A stretch of 5,248 bases of DNA from Alphaproteobacteria bacterium (GTDB lineage: Bacteria > Pseudomonadota > Alphaproteobacteria > Sphingomonadales > Emcibacteraceae): contig NVVY01000004.1 of assembly GCA_002749135.1 (NCBI GenBank), positions 93,779-99,026 of the forward strand. The letters run 5' to 3'. A model generated the notes under the pieces. The model was not told the origin of the DNA. It ran no database searches and saw only the letters and a list, made by a program, of their open reading frames with translations. The translations under genes and the position numbers were made by a program. This document shows positions 1 through 5,248 of this stretch, piece by piece; position 1 is the first letter of the stretch; each line of letters opens with the position of its first letter.

Positions 1-286
1 CCTAATGGCCGATTTCCAGGCGCGCCTAGCACGTGGCGAAGTAGATGTTCATCACCATCATGCCGAATTTAAAGCTGAAGGTGAGCACAGTCATGAACAC
101 AGTAATAGTCATGACCATTCGCACGACCATGGCCACAGCCACGGTCATCATCATGCACCTTACAAACATATTGCCCATCCACATGGACCACGTACCATGG
201 TGAATGACAATATCTGCGGTTACTTCATGAGCCAATTGCCAGAACAAGTGATTGCCGAAGAAAAAGCGGCGGGTGAGAAAAACTAG
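1..286 (+). CDS. C-terminal part (or all) of a histidine-rich, probably metal-binding protein; family not recognised
   Basis: The reading frame is open from the left edge to a TAG stop at 284-286. An ATG at 5 would give 93 residues, but the frame continues upstream with no stop, and no ribosome site can be judged from four bases, so this may be the tail of a longer protein. Counting from that ATG, there are 19 histidines: HHHH at 16-19, then an alternating His-x stretch (x is Ser, Asp, Glu or Gly) from about 28 to 50, and further His at 55, 58 and 60. The last third is ordinary, with one Cys (residue 71), and ends in a charged Glu/Lys-rich tail. Such stretches usually bind Ni, Co or Zn, as in metallochaperones, chelatases such as some CbiX proteins, and transporter loops. 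No membrane segment or signal peptide is visible. Facing a cobalt-using operon makes a cobalt or nickel role attractive, but that is inference. Confidence 0.6.
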   Translation, partial: LMADFQARLARGEVDVHHHHAEFKAEGEHSHEHSNSHDHSHDHGHSHGHHHAPYKHIAHPHGPRTMVNDNICGYFMSQLPEQVIAEEKAAGEKN

Positions 287-326
287 ATTCAGCGATACAA
301 TTACATTGCTGAATGCCAAGTTTTTT
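287..326 (+). terminator. Possible first hairpin after the His-rich gene (weak)
   Basis: Immediately after the TAG stop, ATTCAGCGAT (287-296) pairs with ATTGCTGAAT (305-314), a 10-bp stem with one G-U pair and an 8-nt loop. A run of six T follows at 321-326, but six bases separate it from the stem, which is too far for a textbook intrinsic terminator. It could be a weak terminator, a 3'-end stabilising hairpin, or chance. The clear terminator lies just downstream. Confidence 0.3.
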
Positions 327-338
327 AACGTCATATTG

Positions 339-364
339 AAGCGAGCCTAATGGCTCGTTTTTTT
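339..364 (+). terminator. Rho-independent terminator of the plus-strand His-rich gene
   Basis: CGAGCC (342-347) pairs perfectly with GGCTCG (352-357) around a TAAT loop. The stem extends outward by a G-T pair and two A-T pairs (339-341 with 358-360). Seven consecutive T (358-364) follow directly. It ends transcription from the left. Read on the minus strand, the same stem has no T-run after it, so it is directional. Confidence 0.85.
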
Positions 365-387
365 GTTTCTCGTTTTAATTAAAACAC

Positions 388-421
388 AAAAAAAGCCAAT
401 TAATATACGCTTAATTGGCTT
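388..421 (-). terminator. Rho-independent terminator of the cbi operon
   Basis: AAGCCAATTAA (393-403) and TTAATTGGCTT (411-421) form a perfect 11-bp stem with a 7-nt loop (404-410). Seven A on the plus strand (388-394) read as a T-run on the minus strand, partly inside the stem base, and more T-rich sequence follows. The hairpin begins 26 nt after the cbiF stop, so it closes the operon at cbiF. On the plus strand no T-run follows it. Confidence 0.85.
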
Positions 422-447
422 AGTCACGGCAATAAAAAACAGCGCTA

Positions 448-1209
448 TTATTTCACTGGTGGGCGATAAATATGTGGCTGGTCTTTATCGTACAAATACG
501 AATCATCAAACTTCTCCGTGCCTAATACATGACCGACCAGAATAAGGGAAGTTAACGTAAATTTCTTCGCTCTGACCTTTTCGACAATATCTTTTAACGT
601 ACCAATCACTTTGTCCTGATCAGGCCATGATGTACGGTAGCAAACGGCCACAGGGCAATCTTCACCATAAAACGGAATAAGTTCATCGACAATTTTAGCA
701 ATCTTAGTCACGCCTAAATGGATCGCGAGTGTCGCGCCACTGGCTGCTAATGCAGGTAAACGCTCACGCTCAGGGAACGGGGTTTTGCCTTCATAACGGG
801 TGAAAATAATAGTTTGTGATACCCCAGATAACGTTAACTCTTTACGTAACCACGCTGCCGATGCCGCCGTTGCAGTCACCCCTGGGATCACTAGATAATC
901 GATATCTAATTGCTCTAAGCGGCGGATCTGTTCGCCAATCGCGCCGTATAAAGAAGGATCACCAGAATGCACGCGAGCAACGTCTTTACCTGCTGCATCC
1001 GCGACACGGATATGTTCAATGATCTCATCTAAAGCGATTGGCGCGGTATCAATAATCTGCTCCGCAGTCTCTTCCACATCCGCAAATAATGCCCGAGGCA
1101 CCAATGATCCTGCATATAAAATAACGGGGCAGTTATTTATTAGTTTCTGCCCTTTGACCGTGATCAACTCGGGATCACCCGGTCCTGCACCGATGAAATA
1201 AACTGTCAT
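448..1209 (-). CDS. cbiF: Cobalt-precorrin-4 C11-methyltransferase CbiF (CobM-like)
   Basis: CbiF is a cytosolic S-adenosylmethionine-dependent methyltransferase that methylates C11 of cobalt-precorrin-4, giving cobalt-precorrin-5A, the substrate of CbiG. The 253-residue product has the tetrapyrrole-methylase fold signatures: GAGPGDPELIT near the N-terminus (residues 7-17), the CbiF-type AGSLV (33-37), HSGDPSLYGAIGEQ (81-94), IPGVTATAASAAWL (108-121) and YRTSWPDQ (191-198). Length is normal for the family. The start is fixed by the N-terminal glycine motif and by the 4-nt ATGA overlap with the cbiH stop. It is the last gene of the operon, with a terminator just downstream. The closest alternative is the aerobic CobM, which has the same fold and reaction position; the neighbouring cbiG favours the cobalt-bound substrate. 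Confidence 0.95.
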   Translation of the reverse strand: MTVYFIGAGPGDPELITVKGQKLINNCPVILYAGSLVPRALFADVEETAEQIIDTAPIALDEIIEHIRVADAAGKDVARVHSGDPSLYGAIGEQIRRLEQLDIDYLVIPGVTATAASAAWLRKELTLSGVSQTIIFTRYEGKTPFPERERLPALAASGATLAIHLGVTKIAKIVDELIPFYGEDCPVAVCYRTSWPDQDKVIGTLKDIVEKVRAKKFTLTSLILVGHVLGTEKFDDSYLYDKDQPHIYRPPVK

Positions 1210-1982
1210 AATTTTTTATTATATCCTCGCGGTGTATAAATCCATTCTTTTTGGCCGTTGATGATATGACGAGACTGACTATTGCCAACCGTCACCATAG
1301 TGAACATATCAACATCATCAGAATGTAGCTTGTCTAATGTCGTCATCGTAATACTTTCATCTTCACGGGTAAGTTGACGTCCTAATAATACTGGCGTATT
1401 GGCAGGACGGTATTGCAGTAAAATATCTCGCGCGGTATTAATCTGCCAATCACGCTTTTTCGATCTTGGGTTATAAAACGACACCACAAAATCCCCGGTA
1501 CCACAGCTATGGATACGTTTCTCAATGGTTTCCCAAGGTGTTAACAAATCCGATAACGAGATAGTACAAAAATCATGACCGAGCATAGCGCCAACCCGAC
1601 TCGCGCCTGCTTGCATTGCCGAAATACCGGGTACCACTTCAATATCCACATCTAGCCACTCAGGGTGATTTTCTAGGCCTTGCAGCTGGCGATCTAATAA
1701 TTCAAATACCAAGGTAGCCATCGCATAAATACCGATATCACCACTTGATACTAACGCCGTATCTTTGCCACTGGCGGTTAAACTCAATGCTAAACGAGCA
1801 CGATCAATTTCTTGCCCTAATGGTAAATCATGATGGGTTTTACCATCACAAACATCACCTAATAAATCCAGATACAAGCCATAAGCCACTAAATCTGTGC
1901 TGGCTTTAATAGCGGCTATCGCCTTTGGTGCAATCAAGTCTTTATCACCTGGACCGGTACCAATTAAAAATAATTTACTCAT
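1206..1982 (-). CDS. cbiH: Cobalt-factor III / precorrin-3B C17-methyltransferase CbiH (CobJ-like)
   Basis: CbiH methylates C17 and drives ring contraction, turning cobalt-factor III into cobalt-precorrin-4, whose ring-A delta-lactone CbiG opens after C11 methylation. The 258-residue product shows GTGPGDKDLIAPKA (residues 8-21), LVSSGDIGIYAMA (77-89), VVPGISAMQAGASRVGAMLG (116-135) and SFYNPRSKKR (168-177), the last two typical of CbiH/CobJ. Length is normal for the single-domain form; there is no C-terminal iron-sulphur extension of the kind found in some larger CbiH proteins. The start overlaps the cbiG stop as ATGA and has a good Shine-Dalgarno (AAAGGTGA, 1987-1994) four bases upstream. 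The stop overlaps the cbiF start by 4 nt. CobJ of the aerobic pathway is the alternative name; operon context supports CbiH. Confidence 0.95.
   Translation of the reverse strand: MSKLFLIGTGPGDKDLIAPKAIAAIKASTDLVAYGLYLDLLGDVCDGKTHHDLPLGQEIDRARLALSLTASGKDTALVSSGDIGIYAMATLVFELLDRQLQGLENHPEWLDVDIEVVPGISAMQAGASRVGAMLGHDFCTISLSDLLTPWETIEKRIHSCGTGDFVVSFYNPRSKKRDWQINTARDILLQYRPANTPVLLGRQLTREDESITMTTLDKLHSDDVDMFTMVTVGNSQSRHIINGQKEWIYTPRGYNKKL
1224..1228 (-). promoter_or_regulatory. Distant Shine-Dalgarno GAGGA for cbiF
   Basis: GAGGA on the minus strand lies 14 nt upstream of the cbiF ATG, longer than the usual 5-9 nt. The gap is an A/T-only stretch that encodes the last codons of cbiH. With the ATGA overlap, cbiF is probably translated mainly by ribosomes terminating on cbiH and restarting. 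Confidence 0.5.
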
Positions 1983-2770
1983 TTCATCACCTTTGTTACT
2001 GCGCTATTTTTGCTTGGATATGCTCTGGCTATTGCGCAGGTAGCTACCGCTGATTTTTGCTTGGTTAAAACTAATTCACCTTGTTGTTGTGTGATCTGCT
2101 GTACATCAAATAAGGCGGCCGATTCTGCGACCCCATATACCCCAACAACACTGTATACATAATCTGACTTGGTACTTAATAAGTCTTCCATTTCTCGTAA
2201 CTGGTATTTATCCCAAGTAAGAAAAGGTTTATCAATCTGTTTTGCTAATGCAATTAAACCGAGTTCATCGGCTTTAATATCAATACTGTTAATATGACTG
2301 ATTTGCGCGAGGGTTAAATTAGCTTGCGCTAAACAAGTCATTAATAATTCATGTAATTTATCCACTGGGCAATGTCGTTCACAACCCATACCAACACTGT
2401 AGACCGGAGCTAAATAAGGATTAGCGGTGGTCATCACTAATTCCGCCTCAATCAAACTGGCAACATTATCAGCCCAGTCATTAGCGCCACCTTCATGACC
2501 GGATAATAACGGGATCACAAACTGCCCCGCTTCATCTAATACCAAGACGGCGGGATCAGTATTTTTATGTTCCAATACTGGCGCTAATGTCCGCACGGCA
2601 ATACCCGTCGCACAGATCAAGATCAGCCGTTCTCCGGCTTGAAATGCCTGCTGCACCTGTGCCGAGAACGGTTTTGGTTTAAACCAGATGTCGCTTTGCT
2701 CAGGCAGTACTTGCTGGATTTGTTTCGCTAGCTTTTCGCCCGCTTCCGTTAACGCCACAATACGGATCAT
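1979..2770 (-). CDS. cbiG: Cobalt-precorrin-5A hydrolase CbiG, compact form apparently lacking the central domain
   Basis: CbiG opens the delta-lactone of cobalt-precorrin-5A and releases the extruded two-carbon unit as acetaldehyde, giving cobalt-precorrin-5B. It is specific to the anaerobic pathway. The 263-residue product has an N-terminal CbiG domain (about 1-118) with ICATGIAVRTLAP (52-64), LLSGHEGGAND (88-98) and TTANP (114-118). This is followed almost at once by the CobE-like C-terminal domain (about 124-250), recognised by VGMGCERHCP (126-135), VYGVAESAAL (211-220) and a Lys-Ser-Ala-Val-Ala segment near 239-243. The roughly 90-residue central region usual in CbiG proteins of about 350 residues is absent, without any visible frameshift. 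The C-terminal domain carries Cys130 and Cys134; the first is usual, the second less so. The start has GAGG (2777-2780) six bases upstream and lies 3 nt after the cbiL stop. Confidence 0.92.
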   Translation of the reverse strand: MIRIVALTEAGEKLAKQIQQVLPEQSDIWFKPKPFSAQVQQAFQAGERLILICATGIAVRTLAPVLEHKNTDPAVLVLDEAGQFVIPLLSGHEGGANDWADNVASLIEAELVMTTANPYLAPVYSVGMGCERHCPVDKLHELLMTCLAQANLTLAQISHINSIDIKADELGLIALAKQIDKPFLTWDKYQLREMEDLLSTKSDYVYSVVGVYGVAESAALFDVQQITQQQGELVLTKQKSAVATCAIARAYPSKNSAVTKVMK

Positions 2771-2773
2771 GGT

Positions 2774-3499
2774 TTACCTCGTTGTTGCGTTATGACGAAC
2801 CACAAATAAAGAAAAATACGGCCCGGCTTCATGCGCCAGCTTAGTCACGTCTTTCTCGATAATTTGTTGTTCACGGCTGATATATTCTAAATAGCTAGCA
2901 TCTTGGGTGCGTCCTGTTGCCGCTAATGCAGTTAAAATACGCGGACGAGATTGACCCGCCTTCATAATCACCACACTGTTGTGTTCGGTTAAGGTTTGGC
3001 GTAAGAATTCATCGCTATGCCGACCACTCACCACAGCAAAAGAATCTGTTAATGCCGTGAGAGGGCTCACCAATGCGGACGCGGCGGCATTAATCGACGA
3101 AATACCCGGTACCACTTCACAGACAAACTGATCTTGTAAGCGTTCTAACAAATAACTGAATGAACCGAAGAATAACGGATCACCTTCACAGATAAAAACC
3201 ACATCCTTACCTAGCGCTAATTGCTGCTGCACACGCGCCGCACCATCATCATAAGCTTGGTTAGCTAAGGTACGGTCTTTACTCATTGGCATTACAATGC
3301 CGATCTCAATGGCAGGTGACTTTCTGGCGGCAATGGCATCACTGGCGATCATTTTGGCCTGCGAGACATTATCGTTATTAGTTAAATAACAGATCACGTC
3401 CACTTGCTGCAGCAAACGAAAGGCTTTTAACGTCATCAATTCAGGATCACCAGGGCCGACGCCAACACCAATTAATTTACCTAGCTGGTTATTATTCAT
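2774..3499 (-). CDS. cbiL: Cobalt-factor II (cobalt-sirohydrochlorin) C20-methyltransferase CbiL
   Basis: CbiL transfers a methyl group from S-adenosylmethionine to C20 of cobalt-sirohydrochlorin, the first methylation committed to the corrin ring. From the start chosen here the protein has 241 residues, with GVGVGPGDPELMTLKA (11-26), FICEGDPLFFGSFSYL (102-117), VVPGISSINAAASAL (129-143) and a late Phe-Val-Val-Arg segment, all typical of CbiL/CobI. An in-frame ATG at 3514 would add MKKSI (246 residues). I prefer 3499 because family members begin only a few residues before the glycine motif and AAGAAG lies at a workable distance upstream, whereas no ribosome site precedes 3514. With the 3499 start, the gene overlaps the cbiET stop by 8 nt. 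CobI of the aerobic route is the same family; the company of cbiG points to the cobalt-containing substrate. Confidence 0.93.
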   Translation of the reverse strand: MNNNQLGKLIGVGVGPGDPELMTLKAFRLLQQVDVICYLTNNDNVSQAKMIASDAIAARKSPAIEIGIVMPMSKDRTLANQAYDDGAARVQQQLALGKDVVFICEGDPLFFGSFSYLLERLQDQFVCEVVPGISSINAAASALVSPLTALTDSFAVVSGRHSDEFLRQTLTEHNSVVIMKAGQSRPRILTALAATGRTQDASYLEYISREQQIIEKDVTKLAHEAGPYFSLFVVRHNATTR

Positions 3500-4826
3500 T
3501 ATCGACTTCTTCATGTTTGGTAAATTTAAATAAGGTCACTGGGAGATTAGGTTTATACATTAACTGACCCGCTAATTTAGTGCCCTTGCTAATCGCTACT
3601 TGCAAGGTTTCCGTTTGTTGATCGGACAACGACTGGGCAAAATGCTGTAATTGGTACTTGGTGGTTTCCGTTACCGCACTGGCAACTAATACCCCACCAG
3701 CAGGTAATTGCTGCCAACTTAGGGCTAGCACCGACGCTAACTCACCATCACTGCCACCAATAAATACTTTATTCGCTACTGGTAATGTCGCTAATTCAGC
3801 AGGCGCACGGCCCGCAATAATCGCTAAGTTAGCCACCACACCAAAGCGTTGTTGATTTGCGGCTAAACAACTTAACCGGGCAGGATGATGTTCAATGGCA
3901 TATATTTGTGCGTCTTGCTGCCAATAGGCCAACTCAACCGCCACACCACCACAACCCGCACCAATGTCCCAGATTACATCGCCTTTAGCAGGCTGCATCA
4001 GTGACAAGATCTGCAGACGCACTTCTCGTTTGGTGATCATGCCTTTACCCGCTTCACGGTCGGTGACAAAGTATTGGTCTTCAATGCCCGGAAAGTTTGG
4101 CAATATGCCGCCAGTACCAAGTGGCTCAACCACAGATACGTGCAATGGGTCAAAGCTTAATTCCGGTGTCGCGATTAATTGCGTAGCTGTAAATGCACGT
4201 ATACGCTGCTGGGCATAACCCAATAATTCACACACCCAAATAATCGATTGATCAAATCCGGCATTAATACATTCTTCGGCTAAATGCTGAGGCTGACTGT
4301 GTTTATCAGTCAGTATCACTAAGGTTTGTCTGGTTTTAAGACGGGTACGAATTTTGGCCAGGGGTCGGCCATGCAAACTTAATACTTCAACATCTTGCAG
4401 TGCAAAACCTAATGCATGGCAAGCCGCTTGAATACTCGAAATACCCGCATGAAACTGTAAATTATCTTTGCCAAATTTAGTCAGCAACCAACGACCAATA
4501 CCATAATGTAACGGATCGCCCGACGCTAATATCACCACACGCTGTTGCTGATGCGTCGCTAATAACGCAAGTAACTGAGATAGTGGCGGCAAGATCACTT
4601 GCTTTGGTTCAGGTTTCGCTTGAGCCTGATGCTCGTCAATATTACCCGTCAACAATTGGCTAATAACGGCTAACTGACGGTCAGAACCAATTATCACCTC
4701 AGCTTGCTGTATGGCTTGCTGCGCAGCAGGTGTTAACAATGCGTGTTCTGCAACACCCAAGCCAATCACATCAATACAGGTTCGGCGACCTTTCTTATTA
4801 ATGTCCTTATCGCTATCTTGCATCAT
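3492..4826 (-). CDS. cbiET: Fused CbiE-CbiT: cobalt-precorrin-7 C5-methyltransferase and cobalt-precorrin-6B C15-methyltransferase (decarboxylating)
   Basis: This 444-residue protein joins two enzymes that are separate in Salmonella and fused in CobL. Residues about 17-220 are CbiE, a tetrapyrrole methylase: IGLGVAEHALLTPAA (21-35), ILASGDPLHYGIGRWL (99-114), HAGISSIQAACHALG (126-140) and SLHGRP (150-155). Residues about 245-437 are CbiT, a Rossmann-type methyltransferase: FVTDREAGKGMITKREVR (253-270), the SAM-binding DIGAGCGGVAVE (287-298), an acidic YAIEHHP (309-315) and FIGGSDGEL (355-363). CbiT methylates C15 and removes the C12 acetate carboxyl; CbiE methylates C5. Catalytic motifs look intact in both halves. 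The ATG follows the cbiC TAA with no gap, with a second ATG one codon later. No strong Shine-Dalgarno is visible, so coupling to cbiC is likely. CobL is the alternative name, but the rest of the operon is of Cbi type. Confidence 0.95.
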   Translation of the reverse strand: MMQDSDKDINKKGRRTCIDVIGLGVAEHALLTPAAQQAIQQAEVIIGSDRQLAVISQLLTGNIDEHQAQAKPEPKQVILPPLSQLLALLATHQQQRVVILASGDPLHYGIGRWLLTKFGKDNLQFHAGISSIQAACHALGFALQDVEVLSLHGRPLAKIRTRLKTRQTLVILTDKHSQPQHLAEECINAGFDQSIIWVCELLGYAQQRIRAFTATQLIATPELSFDPLHVSVVEPLGTGGILPNFPGIEDQYFVTDREAGKGMITKREVRLQILSLMQPAKGDVIWDIGAGCGGVAVELAYWQQDAQIYAIEHHPARLSCLAANQQRFGVVANLAIIAGRAPAELATLPVANKVFIGGSDGELASVLALSWQQLPAGGVLVASAVTETTKYQLQHFAQSLSDQQTETLQVAISKGTKLAGQLMYKPNLPVTLFKFTKHEEVDNE

Positions 4827-5248
4827 TTAATACCATTCGCCATTTACGCAACGTAACAAGGCATTTAAGGTAGCAGAAGTCACTGCACTACCGCCCTGAC
4901 GACCAAGCAAGGTGATACATTCAATCCCCAATTTCTCATGGGCATCCCACAATGCTTGTTTTGATTCTGCGGCACCAACAAAGCCCACCGGCATACCTAT
5001 AATCAATGCTGGTTTTGGTGCACCATTGGCGATCATTTCTAATAATCTGAACAATGCGGTTGGTGCATTGCCGATGAGGACGATGCTGTTGGCCAGATCT
5101 TGCTGCCAAAATTCTAACGACGCCATGGTACGGGTTTCACCTCTTTGTTTGGCTAGAGGAGGCACGCGCGGATCGTTAAGATAACAAAGTGGCGGCTGTG
5201 AGATCATGCGTTTGGTAATACCGTGGCGCACCATTTCTACATCACATA
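4827..5248 (-). CDS. cbiC: Cobalt-precorrin-8 methylmutase CbiC (CobH-like), C-terminal part; start lies beyond the right edge
   Basis: CbiC catalyses the shift of the methyl group from C11 to C12, turning cobalt-precorrin-8 into cobyrinate, the last step in making the ring. The frame is open to the window edge. The 139 visible residues begin CDVEMVRHGITKR, a segment internal to the family, so the ATG at 5232-5234 is not the true start. Diagnostic motifs are IGNAPTAL (visible residues 58-65), GMPVGFVGAAESK (84-96) and GRQGGSAVTSATLNALL (115-131). Family members have about 210 residues, so roughly the first 70, including the catalytic histidine region known from CobH, are missing from view. 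It is the most upstream operon gene seen and abuts cbiET. Confidence 0.95.
   Translation of the reverse strand, partial: CDVEMVRHGITKRMISQPPLCYLNDPRVPPLAKQRGETRTMASLEFWQQDLANSIVLIGNAPTALFRLLEMIANGAPKPALIIGMPVGFVGAAESKQALWDAHEKLGIECITLLGRQGGSAVTSATLNALLRCVNGEWY

Noticed and set aside
26..334. Minus-strand reading frame of 102 codons, hydrophobic and rich in Met and Val
   Set aside because: It is antisense to the His-rich gene: CAT and CAC read backwards as ATG and GTG, which makes a false Met/Val-rich, membrane-like protein. No ribosome site, and it runs into the hairpin region.
363..545. Plus-strand frame of 60 codons
   Set aside because: It starts at the T-run of one terminator, crosses the other terminator, and is antisense to the 3' end of cbiF. 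No ribosome site.
816..1201. Plus-strand frames antisense to cbiF
   Set aside because: Shadows of a well-supported methyltransferase gene; composition is not protein-like and there is no start signal.
1165..3475. Similar short DNA stretches near the starts of cbiF (about 1170-1195), cbiH (about 1945-1970) and cbiL (about 3447-3478), each like GGATCACC-GG-CC
   Set aside because: These encode the shared glycine-rich GPGD motif of paralogous methyltransferases, so they reflect common ancestry, not a mobile or regulatory repeat.
3658..4218. Plus-strand frames antisense to the cbiT and cbiE parts
   Set aside because: They overlap the conserved SAM-binding region of CbiT and the CbiE/CbiT linker; shadows only.
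4912..5184. Plus-strand frame antisense to cbiC
   Set aside because: It lies opposite the diagnostic CbiC motifs and has no supporting signal.
4827..5234. Taking the ATG at 5234 as the true cbiC start
   Set aside because: The frame stays open upstream with the family-like Cys-Asp-Val-Glu before that Met, and the product would be about 75 residues too short; it is an internal Met of a gene cut by the window edge.

Overview
The window holds most of an anaerobic-type (cobalt-early) corrin-ring operon on the minus strand, read right to left: cbiC (5' end off the right edge), a cbiE-cbiT fusion, cbiL, cbiG, cbiH and cbiF. A short plus-strand reading frame for a very histidine-rich protein end lies at the left edge and converges on it. 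Base composition is moderate to AT-leaning, and Shine-Dalgarno sites and intrinsic terminators are conventional. Gene content and codon style fit a gammaproteobacterium, perhaps a marine one, but this is an impression and not a placement. CbiG together with CbiH and CbiF indicates the oxygen-independent route.

Layout: 1-286 (+), His-rich protein end. 287-364 (+), a stop-proximal hairpin and then a clear rho-independent terminator. 388-421 (-), the operon's own rho-independent terminator. 448-5248 (-), six tightly packed genes. Junctions going downstream are cbiC/cbiET 0 nt, cbiET/cbiL overlapping by 8 nt (or 23 nt with the longer start), cbiL/cbiG 3 nt, and cbiG/cbiH and cbiH/cbiF each overlapping by 4 nt as ATGA. 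This is one transcription unit with translational coupling. Its promoter, and any cobalamin riboswitch, would lie beyond the right edge.

The genes work together as follows. CbiL adds the C20 methyl to cobalt-sirohydrochlorin. CbiH adds the C17 methyl and contracts the ring. CbiF methylates C11. CbiG opens the ring-A delta-lactone and releases the two-carbon fragment. CbiT adds the C15 methyl and decarboxylates, CbiE methylates C5, and CbiC moves the C11 methyl to C12 to give cobyrinate. CbiD (C1 methylation) and CbiJ (reduction) are not here, nor are the cobaltochelatase, CbiA or later genes.

I see no wholly new system. The points most worth a second look are a compact CbiG that appears to lack the usual central domain, the unidentified His-rich protein facing the cobalt-using operon, and the convergent terminator region. 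There are no tRNA or rRNA genes, CRISPR arrays or insertion sequences that I can see.
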